64,000 nucleotides of DNA, from assembly GCF_016909015.1 (NCBI RefSeq), contig NZ_JAFBFA010000018.1:1-64000 (forward strand), read 5' to 3'. Positions 35,484-43,107 of the stretch are shown piece after piece. Under the pieces are notes generated by a model. The model searched no databases and was not told the origin of the DNA. It saw only the letters and a list, made by a program, of their open reading frames with translations. Every line of letters begins with the position of its first letter. The first letter of the stretch is position 1. This DNA is from Gracilibacillus alcaliphilus. GTDB taxonomy: Bacteria > Bacillota > Bacilli > Bacillales > Amphibacillaceae. A program made the position numbers and the translations under genes.

Positions 35484-36848
35484 TTATTGCCCATACACTT
35501 CATCAATAGCTGATTGTAATTGGTTCTTGTATGTTTCAACTACAGTTGAGACAGATGTACCTTCCAGAATCTCTGCTTCAAACTCATAATATTCAAAACT
35601 TGGAAAGGTGAAATGATCCAATACAAGCATGTTCTCTGCCACCGTTCTGGCATTAGCAATATCCTCTTCATTTGTAAAAGATGACTCGTAAGCAGCTTGA
35701 TCCGGATAATCATAAATAGAATCGATATCATGCATTTTTTCCCAAATATAAAGCAGCTGTTCTGGATTATCCACACTTTTCGGTATCGTTAACGCTTGGA
35801 AAAGACCTTCATAAGAATAATACTCTTCCGCATTTGGACCTTTTGGAAAAGGAACAAAACCTAAGTCATATTCAGGCATATCATTTTGAAACCCATTGAA
35901 TTCATGAAATGCTCCTGCATACATTAAGGTATTTCCTTGTCTAAAGAATTGAGAAGGTTCTGTCCAATCTCCTCCTTCTGTCGGTCTGCTTAATTGCTCA
36001 GTTGCAATCTCCGAAGTAAAATTAAGCGCCTCCAATGTTGCTGGGTCATCTAAATTCTGTTGATCATCTACTGTTAAGGAAGTATTATTAGCAGCTAATG
36101 CCCGTTCTAACACCGATCCATTTGCAAGTCCCCATGTATCCATATCACCGTCATTATTACGATCTAAATTAGCTGATCGAATAACCTCTTTGAATGTATC
36201 CCAACTCCAATTATCTTCATCCACATAATCCTGTAAAGGCTTGATACCCAGCTCATTCATTAATGTACGGTTATAAAAGATACCTTGAACTAAATTTCCT
36301 TGTGCTTCTGTAAACCCATATCCGCGTCCTTCATGGGTGTATAATTCATTCGTTACCACTTGATTGAATGCGTTTTCATTTTTTGTGTATTCATCTATCG
36401 GCCATAGAAGATCCTGCTGGACTAAAGTTGGAACGGTATATGTTTTGCCTAACCGAACAATATCACCAATCGGTTCTCCGGCTAACAAGGAAGCTGTGAC
36501 ACGTTCTTGATATTCTCCATAATCAATTGCAATATATTCGACATCAAAATTATGCTTTTCTTTTAATTCATCCAGATTTTGCTTTACAGCAATACTATCA
36601 GGGTTATCTTCTGCTGGTGTCATATCCCACCAAGATACAATCTTGATCGTACGTCCGCCTAAATCAAAATCCATCTCTGGTGTCCGAATAACTCCATCAT
36701 CTTCTTCAGATTCTTCCTGCTCATCACCTGACGTCTCACTGCTGTCCGTATTCTCAACACCGTCCGTTTCATTAGCTGCTTCCTCACCATTACAGGCAGC
36801 TAAAACAAGAAATAGCAGTAACAAAAAAATAAAAGACCAATTTCTCAT
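35484..36848 (-). CDS. Sugar-binding lipoprotein, first gene of the xylan cluster
   Basis: 454 residues from ATG 36848 (GGGAGGG upstream; the open frame to 36920 lacks one). Lipobox LVLAACN (Cys19), an acidic Ser/Glu linker (about 22-52), then a family-1 binding fold (IKIVSWWDMTPAED; DRNNDGDMDTWGLA Ca-loop-like). Promoter-proximal gene of the minus-strand cluster, with a cre-like site about 90 bases upstream. Confidence 0.93.
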   Translation of the reverse strand: MRNWSFIFLLLLFLVLAACNGEEAANETDGVENTDSSETSGDEQEESEEDDGVIRTPEMDFDLGGRTIKIVSWWDMTPAEDNPDSIAVKQNLDELKEKHNFDVEYIAIDYGEYQERVTASLLAGEPIGDIVRLGKTYTVPTLVQQDLLWPIDEYTKNENAFNQVVTNELYTHEGRGYGFTEAQGNLVQGIFYNRTLMNELGIKPLQDYVDEDNWSWDTFKEVIRSANLDRNNDGDMDTWGLANGSVLERALAANNTSLTVDDQQNLDDPATLEALNFTSEIATEQLSRPTEGGDWTEPSQFFRQGNTLMYAGAFHEFNGFQNDMPEYDLGFVPFPKGPNAEEYYSYEGLFQALTIPKSVDNPEQLLYIWEKMHDIDSIYDYPDQAAYESSFTNEEDIANARTVAENMLVLDHFTFPSFEYYEFEAEILEGTSVSTVVETYKNQLQSAIDEVYGQ

Positions 36849-36938
36849 ACTAATTCCCTCCCATAATCTTTGTTTAATTATTTCATCATTAATTATGGCA
36901 TTTCGTAAATTAGGCAACAACCTGCCAATCTTTAGGTT

Positions 36939-36952
36939 TTTAACCGGTTACA
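36939..36952. promoter_or_regulatory. Candidate cre (CcpA) site
   Basis: On the minus strand TGTAACCGGTTAAA fits the CcpA consensus TGNAANCGNTNNCA at all fixed positions but one. Its place upstream of the first xylan-cluster gene fits catabolite repression. Confidence 0.5.
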
Positions 36953-36959
36953 TTCCATT

Positions 36960-37260
36960 TTTAAAATTGCCAGACTAACAGCCTCAACCATACACTGCTT
37001 CGAACACGGCTCAAAAAAATGTAATGGCTTTTCAAATCTCTTAATCCTTCCCTGTCAGCCAAGTAACATAGCCGCGGCCTTAACCTGTGGATATGCAGAA
37101 CATAGGATTCGGAAATATTTATGGAGCGGCTGATTCGGATTGGTAATGGATAGGCTTTCTTTTCAAAGCAGACACTTCCTTTTAGAGATTTCCGAAGATA
37201 AGCAACAGATGTGAGAAATACAAAGAAAAGCACATTCTTTTGCGCCTATATTTTCTTATA
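36960..37260. other. Non-coding stretch, possible structured or repeated element
   Basis: About 300 bases, richer in GC than its flanks (for example GCCGCGGCC near 37070), with no believable gene: the open frame across it has no ribosome binding site and an implausible composition. It may hold an intergenic repeat or small RNA, which I cannot decide by eye. Confidence 0.3.
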
Positions 37261-37263
37261 ATA

Positions 37264-37297
37264 AGAGCACATACTCTTTTTTTTGTGTATGTGCTCT
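37264..37297. promoter_or_regulatory. Leader hairpin before the AraC-type regulator
   Basis: AGAGCACATAC (37264-37274) pairs exactly with GTATGTGCTCT (37287-37297) around a T-rich loop, 35 bases before the start at 37332. Terminator-like only by stem; no T-run follows it. Confidence 0.5.
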
Positions 37298-37331
37298 CAA
37301 GATTAAAAGTTAAATAAAGGAGGATGTTTTT

Positions 37332-38111
37332 ATGTACAACGTATTACTAATCGATTTTGACAAGAGATCGAGAGAGGCATTTGCCAACAAAATTAACTGG
37401 AAACATCATGGTTTTACCTTGCAAACTTTCGAAAATTCCTTTTCAGCATTATTATCTGTTTGCAAACAAAGGCATTATGACATGATATTAATCAATTTAA
37501 AAGGTTCGCAAGTACATGGATTAGACGTATGTAAAAGTATTCGTAACATAAGTAGCATCCCTATTCTTCTGATTGGAGGAAGCAAAGATTTTCAGTTTGT
37601 TAGAGAAAGCATTCGTCTTCAAGTGATCGATTATTTACCTGCCCCTATTACCTTGGTCGAATTCACCAAAACTTTGGTGTCTTTAAAGCAAATACTGCAG
37701 AAGGAAAAAATAAACTTTAACCTTAAACCAAGTCATTCACTCAAAACCTCCCCCAAAAGAAATATAGCTGATATTATAGATGAAGTGAAAAGGCAAGTAG
37801 AGGCTTCTCTAAACAGACATATAACCTTAAAAGAGATATCTGACGAACTCCATTACAATTGTTGTTATTTAGGACAAAAATTTAAAACCTATGAGAATAT
37901 GACATTCCCTGAATATGTCCTGATTCGTCGCATGGAAAAGGCTAAGTATTTACTGTCCCATACGGATCTAAAAATATATCAAGTTGCTGCAGAAGTCGGT
38001 TTTTCCGACTTAGACTGGTTTTATAAAAAATTTAAAGCGCACACCGGTGTAACCGCTTCCGTTTTTAGAAAAAATACTTCTTCTTCGTCACTTAGTTCAT
38101 TAGTTGTCTAA
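37332..38111 (+). CDS. AraC-type regulator with degenerate receiver domain
   Basis: 259 residues: receiver fold (1-120) joined to an AraC double helix-turn-helix (about 155-252; HITLKEISDELHYNCCYLGQ, YQVAAEVGFSDLDWFYKKF). The phospho-acceptor Asp is replaced by Asn55 (DMILINLKG) and the conserved Lys by Ala104 (DYLPAPI), so canonical phosphorylation is unlikely. AAAGGAGG lies 8 bases before the ATG. Divergent from the xylan cluster and upstream of a beta-xylosidase, it probably regulates one or both without a kinase signal (inference). Confidence 0.9.
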   Translation: MYNVLLIDFDKRSREAFANKINWKHHGFTLQTFENSFSALLSVCKQRHYDMILINLKGSQVHGLDVCKSIRNISSIPILLIGGSKDFQFVRESIRLQVIDYLPAPITLVEFTKTLVSLKQILQKEKINFNLKPSHSLKTSPKRNIADIIDEVKRQVEASLNRHITLKEISDELHYNCCYLGQKFKTYENMTFPEYVLIRRMEKAKYLLSHTDLKIYQVAAEVGFSDLDWFYKKFKAHTGVTASVFRKNTSSSSLSSLVV

Positions 38112-38247
38112 ACTAAGATTAAACTATTTGATAGAATGCATTATTTTCATAGCAGCTCTACCTGCTCTCTCATTAACTTTTACTTCCTTAGCTTGATACT
38201 GCTATAGCTTTAGCTGCATGAACACAGCATGATGAGACTTAAAGAGA

Positions 38248-38284
38248 GTGTTCAAAAAGTTCCAAAGAAATGACGCTGCGAATT
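38248..38284 (-). repeat. Truncated copy of the TGTTCAAAAAGT-ended repeat
   Basis: TGTTCAAAAAGT followed by AAATGACGC and CGAATT matches, in inverse orientation, the right end of the element at 42807-43107. Only one end is present. The remainder of 38112-38346 shows nothing else. Confidence 0.55.
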
Positions 38285-38370
38285 GAACTGACGTTAACCA
38301 TTTTTCAGATAAAATGCAGCTAGCCTGAACAAGTATTAGTGCAAATATGATAAATAAAGGAGTTTTACAA

Positions 38371-39918
38371 ATGAAGACATTTCAAAATCCAATTTTACCA
38401 GGCTTTTATCCCGATCCATCTATATGCAGAGTAGAACAAGATTATTATTTAGTGACATCCACTTTCGCTTACTATCCTGGTGTGCCTATTTTTCATAGTA
38501 AAGACTTAGTACAGTGGAAACAAATTGGACATGTGTTAGACCGGCCGGCACAGCTGCCGTTAGATGGTCAAGAACAGTCACAAGGTATATTTGCACCAAC
38601 GATTCGTTATAGTAATGGGGTTTTTTACATGATAACAACCAATATAGCAAATGGAGGTAATTTCTTCGTAACGGCCACGGACCCCGCTGGTCCTTGGTCA
38701 GACCCTTATTATTTACAAGCACCCGGCATTGATCCGTCACTTTTTTTTGATGAGGATGGCAAAGTCTATTATCATGGCACCAGACCAGCCCCCGAGGGAG
38801 AAAAATATAGCGGGAATTGGGAGGTATGGCTTCAAGAGCTGGATTTAGATTCCAAACAATTAGTTGGTGAAGAAGTTAGTTTATGGCGAGGGGCATTAAG
38901 AGATGCCATTTGGCCAGAAGGACCACATTTGTATAAGAAAGACGGCTATTATTATTTATTGATCTCTGAAGGCGGCACTGGGCATCATCATGCTTGTTCT
39001 ATCGCAAGAAGCGAGCATATTAAAGGGCCATATGTCGGGAATCCAGCTAATCCTGTTCTAACCCATCGTCATTTAGGAAAAGAATATCCAATAGTCAATG
39101 TAGGTCACTGTGATATGGTAAAAACACAAAATGATGAATGGTGGGCAGTTGGCCTCGCCTCCAGAACATATGGCGGCTACTACCGTAATCTTGGAAGGGA
39201 AACATTTCTTGTACCGATCAAATGGGAAGATGATTGGCCCATTTTCAGCCCGGGAACAGGCAAGTTAGAGATGACTTATTCAATGCCAAATCTTCCTAAA
39301 ACGAAACAGCTTACAGAGGCCTCATGTGATCACTTTGATGATGACAAGCTGAACTTTAATTGGAATTTTTTACGCACACCTCAAGAAGAATTTTATAGTT
39401 TATCGGAACGGCCCGGTTACCTGACTTTAAAATTAAGACCACAAAAACTGACAGACCTTGATACACCAAGTTTTGTCGGAAGGCGTCAACAGCATATCAA
39501 CTTCAATGCTTCAGCACATATGGAATTTTCAGCGTTATCAGATAACGAAGCTGCCGGAATCGTATTGCTTCAAAGTAATCAATATCATTACCGGTTTGTC
39601 TATACCAGTAATAAGCTAGAAAAAGTAATCCGCCTTATTAAATGTACTGCCGGGAAAGAAGAAATAATTCAGGAAGCTCCTATCGATACAGATGTCCTAT
39701 ATCTAAAAATAGAGGCATATGGACAGGATTATTGCTTTTATTATGGAACAAGCTCTTCTGCTTATTCGGCACTAATAGAAAATGTTGACGGAAGAATTCT
39801 AAGCACCGAGGCAGCAGGAGGATTTGTAGGAACAGAGATAGGACTATATGCCAGTTCTAATGGAGAAATCAGTAAAAACAAAGCCCATTTTGACTGGTTT
39901 GAATATACGGGCCTATAA
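38371..39918 (+). CDS. Beta-xylosidase, GH43 (XynB-like)
   Basis: 515 residues from ATG 38371 (AAAGGAG 8 bases upstream), cytoplasmic. Propeller residues are complete: base Asp15 in GFYPDPSICR, Asp121 in APGIDPSLFFD, acid Glu183 in IWPEGPHLY. The C-terminal sandwich (about 315-515) is the GH43_C2 type that closes the pocket and favours exo-xylosidase action. It would release xylose from short xylo-oligomers made by the two GH10 enzymes. Confidence 0.95.
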   Translation: MKTFQNPILPGFYPDPSICRVEQDYYLVTSTFAYYPGVPIFHSKDLVQWKQIGHVLDRPAQLPLDGQEQSQGIFAPTIRYSNGVFYMITTNIANGGNFFVTATDPAGPWSDPYYLQAPGIDPSLFFDEDGKVYYHGTRPAPEGEKYSGNWEVWLQELDLDSKQLVGEEVSLWRGALRDAIWPEGPHLYKKDGYYYLLISEGGTGHHHACSIARSEHIKGPYVGNPANPVLTHRHLGKEYPIVNVGHCDMVKTQNDEWWAVGLASRTYGGYYRNLGRETFLVPIKWEDDWPIFSPGTGKLEMTYSMPNLPKTKQLTEASCDHFDDDKLNFNWNFLRTPQEEFYSLSERPGYLTLKLRPQKLTDLDTPSFVGRRQQHINFNASAHMEFSALSDNEAAGIVLLQSNQYHYRFVYTSNKLEKVIRLIKCTAGKEEIIQEAPIDTDVLYLKIEAYGQDYCFYYGTSSSAYSALIENVDGRILSTEAAGGFVGTEIGLYASSNGEISKNKAHFDWFEYTGL

Positions 39919-39960
39919 GCGGATGACTACGATTTAATAATATGGGTGATGGATTAAGAT

Positions 39961-39994
39961 CTCTTCAGCTAACAATAAAAGCGAAGAGAATTTT
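39961..39994 (+). terminator. Probable terminator after the beta-xylosidase
   Basis: CTCTTC (39961-39966) pairs with GAAGAG (39983-39988), extended by a bulged GC pair, followed by AATTTT. Weak but well placed. Confidence 0.5.
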
Positions 39995-40191
39995 ATCTGG
40001 TATGATCCCCTCGTGATGGAATCATTTCTCCTTGCGGAGGGTTAAGACCTCGTATATGGAGAACTGGTTGGAGTATACTGACAAAAACCTGCTTTCTTAA
40101 ACCAAGTGCTGTCTCCCCTCCCTCGCACCACGGTAAAAATATGTGTTCACAGATAAGCACGATAGGCTGATTTCGCTCTTGTCTCTCAAAT

Positions 40192-40207
40192 TGTTTCACG
40201 TGTAACT
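40192..40207. promoter_or_regulatory. parS-like 16-mer, copy 1
   Basis: TGTTTCACGTGTAACT differs at two positions from the ParB site TGTTTCACGTGAAACA. The same 16-mer with matching flanks recurs at 52394-52409. The rest of 39995-40284 contains an unrecognised minus-strand open stretch (40304-39993) without start signals. Confidence 0.45.
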
Positions 40208-40284
40208 TTTGAGGAGCATGTATGAATCCATTCACTTGCTTCATTCCAGCATTTCTAAAAAATTTTCTTTGCGGCTGAGATAGT

Positions 40285-40414
40285 GAATGGTAATCTGGTT
40301 TCATTAACTGGGTTGGGGCTGTTTAATACTTACGAGTGGGCTTATAGAAACTATTATGGAGTATATAAACATAACAAGGGAACAGCTATTTCATTAAATA
40401 ATTCTCGGAAGTAA
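40285..40414 (+). pseudogene. Decayed YesM-type histidine kinase tail
   Basis: The frame reads LTGLGLFNTYEWAYRNYYG then GTAISLNNSRK and stop at 40412-40414. TGLGL-NT plus the final G-T-x-SL strand are the G2 region and end of a YesM/LytS kinase. Shorter and more changed than the copy at 7697-7981. Confidence 0.6.
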
Positions 40415-40417
40415 AAA

Positions 40418-40470
40418 AGTGTTTAGAGAAGGATATCTGCTTCATTATACCCTTCCTAAACACTATTTTT
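40418..40470. terminator. Terminator between two decayed genes
   Basis: AGTGTTTAG (40418-40426) pairs with CTAAACACT (40456-40464), extended by AGAAGG/CCCTTC, with A-run before and ATTTTT after, so it can act on both strands. Confidence 0.7.
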
Positions 40471-40472
40471 GA

Positions 40473-40790
40473 CTACTCTGTCAATAAACGTATCGCACTA
40501 AATGCTGCTGCACCATCTGAAACAAAGAATCCAAACTTTCTTCCCTTATAATTAAATAATCGCGTGCTAAAAGCTGTTTCCCCATTGATATACATAACCA
40601 TCACGGAATCTTTTCGATAAGAATCTTTACATGATAAGCAGTGTCTGGCTCTAAGATAAGTGGCCGCTCCAATTCCACAACATATAGAAACATTTTACCG
40701 CCATCTTCAAACCTGAACGGGTCTGAACTCGATTATGCCAAGGTTCAAAACACAAATGATACCCTTCCGATTCACGATTATTTTTAACCT
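40473..40790 (-). pseudogene. C-terminal sandwich domain of a glycoside hydrolase, frameshifted
   Basis: Read on the minus strand: GYHLCFEPWHNRVQTRSG, shift, FEDGGKMFLYVVELERPL then EPDTAYHVKILIEK, shift at about 40613, DSVMVYINGETAFSTRLF and FGFFVSDGAAAFSAIRLLTE, stop at 40473-40475. The pattern resembles the C-terminal beta-sandwich of GH32-type hydrolases; another clan is possible. It abuts the stop of the mannose-6-phosphate isomerase gene, as though a following gene was lost. Confidence 0.6.
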
Positions 40791-42524
40791 TTATACCCTA
40801 ACAAACGCTTTAATCGTAGCAATTGTTTTGCCCTCTGAAGGGCCATGGGGTCTTATCGAATATTTCTTTATATGCTCAGGTATAATAAAAGTCTCGGCAT
40901 AATGAACAATAAAAGGCTCGAATTCACCATTAATACTTTCCACAATAGCTTCTTCCCCTTCAACCAAATTAAACACATTGACACTATCATGTGTTTCATG
41001 ATAAACAATGGTTGAAAACCAGTGTCGCCTCGTTTCAATAAATTCTAACTCATGTAAGCCTGTTTTCTCTTCATACCATCCCTCTCCTTCAGCTATTAAT
41101 TCATTAGGAGAGCACAAATGTTCTTTCACCCAATTTTCATCTCTTGTCCATTGGAGAGAACTTAAACCATGGTGTAAATGTATCGGTCTTGGTTTTCCAT
41201 CTAAATCGACTCTTCCCCAGTCCCACAGTTTAAATGTATAGATATTTGGTGTTGAACTGATCTCAAGCACGACAGAGTTTTTTCCTTGCGAGTGGATAGT
41301 ACCTCCGGGAATCGAATAATGATCATGCTTTTTTATGCTCATACGGTGAATAAATTTCTCATCGTCAAACTGTTTATTTCCTATCTCTGCCTCTTTTAAA
41401 TCATTAATCATCTCTTCTTTATCTATATTTTCTTTCACTCCTAAATAAACAACTGCCTCTTCCTCTGCGTGTAAGATATAGTAACTTTCATCTTGTGTAT
41501 AATGCGCCCCAAATTCCTCTTGGATATACTCTGTAGTTGGATGAACTTGTAAACTGAGGTTCTGACCTTGTACAGTGTCTAAAAAATTAAACCGGATCGG
41601 AAACTCCCTGCCGAAGCGTCCGTACACTTTATTTCCTAATAATTCTGTCGGATAATAAAAGACCACATTATTGGCTGGAATTTCAATAGTGCAATCACCA
41701 TATTGTAAATAGAGGCTAGTCTCTGCAGGAACTCCATTGAAACTCCATGCAAAATTCACTGCCTCTTTATCCAAGTCGAATTTCTCTCTCATCCATTCTC
41801 CTCCCCAAATTCCTGGAGCAAAAAATGGAACGAGTCGAAATGGCTGTGAAACAACTTGCGTTAACCCTTGTGCATATTGTTCCTGAGAAATCAATTTAAG
41901 ATTTTTTGTATCGTTTCCGTCAATCCAAAAATCAACTTTATGTAACAATGATTTTTTGAGACGGTCGGCTAAGGGCCATTCAAAAAAATAAGCCCGTTTA
42001 ATCTTTCGCGACATGGGCTCATCTTGATTATTTGTTTTCCAATTAGACATACCTTGGTGGAGTCTTTGTTGGATTTCCCATCTTGTTATATCCGCATAAA
42101 TAAGTAAACCTTCTTCTGCAATCAGGCTTGCTCCCATACCATAAACAATCATATTTTTCTTCTGATTGTTCCTTATTTTCGCTTTGACAGCTTTTACTTT
42201 CTTATCATCCAGGAATTCCTCAAGTGAATGCGGAGAAAAGGTACCAAACACATCATCTTCCGTTACATTACTCTTTATCATTTCCGTGATTTTATCATCA
42301 TTAAAAAATAGATCATCGGTACAAATCGTTTCATCCGCATGCAAGGGTTGAATGATATCATGATATAGTTTCTTTATATCCACTCCCGGATAACACTCGA
42401 TAGCAATAAAATTATGTTCCAAAGCCAACATTTTCAGCTGTTGTACAATAGGTTTAACCCCTTGCCATACATCTTCTTTATGCTCGGAAACAATTACTGT
42501 AGGATATTTATCAAATGTTGTCAT
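40791..42524 (-). CDS. manA: Class I mannose-6-phosphate isomerase with N-terminal kinase-like domain
   Basis: 577 residues, nearly twice the usual length. Residues about 225-577 are a type I phosphomannose isomerase: FAPGIWGGEW, zinc-site LSLQVHPTTEY (Gln326, His328), SIPGGTIHS. Residues 1-215 form an extra domain resembling a uridine-kinase/PRK fold: FIAIECYPGVDIKKLY stands where a P-loop would be, but the GK(S/T) residues are absent. It converts mannose-6-P to fructose-6-P, completing use of mannose freed by the GH38 enzyme. The N-terminal domain may bind rather than phosphorylate (inference). Confidence 0.85.
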   Translation of the reverse strand: MTTFDKYPTVIVSEHKEDVWQGVKPIVQQLKMLALEHNFIAIECYPGVDIKKLYHDIIQPLHADETICTDDLFFNDDKITEMIKSNVTEDDVFGTFSPHSLEEFLDDKKVKAVKAKIRNNQKKNMIVYGMGASLIAEEGLLIYADITRWEIQQRLHQGMSNWKTNNQDEPMSRKIKRAYFFEWPLADRLKKSLLHKVDFWIDGNDTKNLKLISQEQYAQGLTQVVSQPFRLVPFFAPGIWGGEWMREKFDLDKEAVNFAWSFNGVPAETSLYLQYGDCTIEIPANNVVFYYPTELLGNKVYGRFGREFPIRFNFLDTVQGQNLSLQVHPTTEYIQEEFGAHYTQDESYYILHAEEEAVVYLGVKENIDKEEMINDLKEAEIGNKQFDDEKFIHRMSIKKHDHYSIPGGTIHSQGKNSVVLEISSTPNIYTFKLWDWGRVDLDGKPRPIHLHHGLSSLQWTRDENWVKEHLCSPNELIAEGEGWYEEKTGLHELEFIETRRHWFSTIVYHETHDSVNVFNLVEGEEAIVESINGEFEPFIVHYAETFIIPEHIKKYSIRPHGPSEGKTIATIKAFVRV

Positions 42525-42579
42525 TCGAATCTTTCACACTCCCATTACTTTAAATGAAATTAATAAAGTGAAGCTTCGT

Positions 42580-42611
42580 TTCAGTAGGGGGTTTTTCCAT
42601 CCCCCACTGAA
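42580..42611. other. Inverted repeat
   Basis: TTCAGT plus GGGGG pairs with CCCCC plus ACTGAA around a T-rich loop. No T-run follows, so its role is unclear. Confidence 0.4.
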
Positions 42612-42740
42612 CGTTAGTTCAACAATCGGTCCGTTATTGGCTGTTGGATCTCCAACTTAAAAATGAGGTGTTCTCTTATTTCTTGAAGTGGAAGTCTTAC
42701 AGCCGTTACACTGCGATAAAACAATTTGATGATGGAAAGA

Positions 42741-42776
42741 ACTTGGGAGAAACATCATTTCCCTCCCAAGTTTTTT
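42741..42776 (+). terminator. Intrinsic terminator with no gene before it
   Basis: ACTTGGGAG (42741-42749) pairs exactly with CTCCCAAGT (42763-42771) and six T follow. It faces plus although no plus-strand gene lies upstream, so it probably outlived a lost gene. Confidence 0.65.
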
Positions 42777-42806
42777 ACTCATCTTTTATACAAGATCAAT
42801 CCTTAT

Positions 42807-43107
42807 AGTGCGTGTTCAAAAAGTTCGATAAAAAGGACCATCATCGGTTAAGTCCGGCAACATCGTGTTGCAACACCGATACTAGTACGTCCTATACGTC
42901 GAAAGTTCAAGGCGGCGCAGCTTTGAGCAAACGATCTTGCACGCAGAAAAAGCGACCTTCTTTTTCAAGGAGACGGTCTTGCACGCAGAAAAAGCGATCT
43001 TCTTTTCCAAGGAACGGAGCGTATGCCTTTAATACGTGAGTAGCGGAAAAGCAAGCCAACGCAGAAATTCGACGCGTCATTTTGTTGGACTTTTTGAACA
43101 ACCTCTT
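42807..43107. repeat. Inverted-repeat-bounded intergenic element, long copy
   Basis: TGTTCAAAAAGT (42813-42824) and ACTTTTTGAACA (43089-43100) bound about 300 bases. The left part shares about 60 bases with the copy at 47536-47697, including the nested hairpin GCAACATCGTGTTGC. The centre holds a 42-base tandem duplication (CTTGCACGCAGAAAAAGCGA at 42936 and 42978). No transposase is encoded. It ends at the stop of the GH38 gene. Confidence 0.75.

Noticed and set aside
36961..37233. 90-codon minus-strand open frame
   Set aside because: No ribosome binding site, unnatural composition and no recognisable family; treated as non-coding.
39993..40304. 103-codon minus-strand open frame
   Set aside because: No start signal, crosses a parS-like motif and overlaps the kinase relic; no family recognised.
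42936..43019. Possible CRISPR array in the repeat element
   Set aside because: Only two 42-base units, directly adjacent and without spacers.
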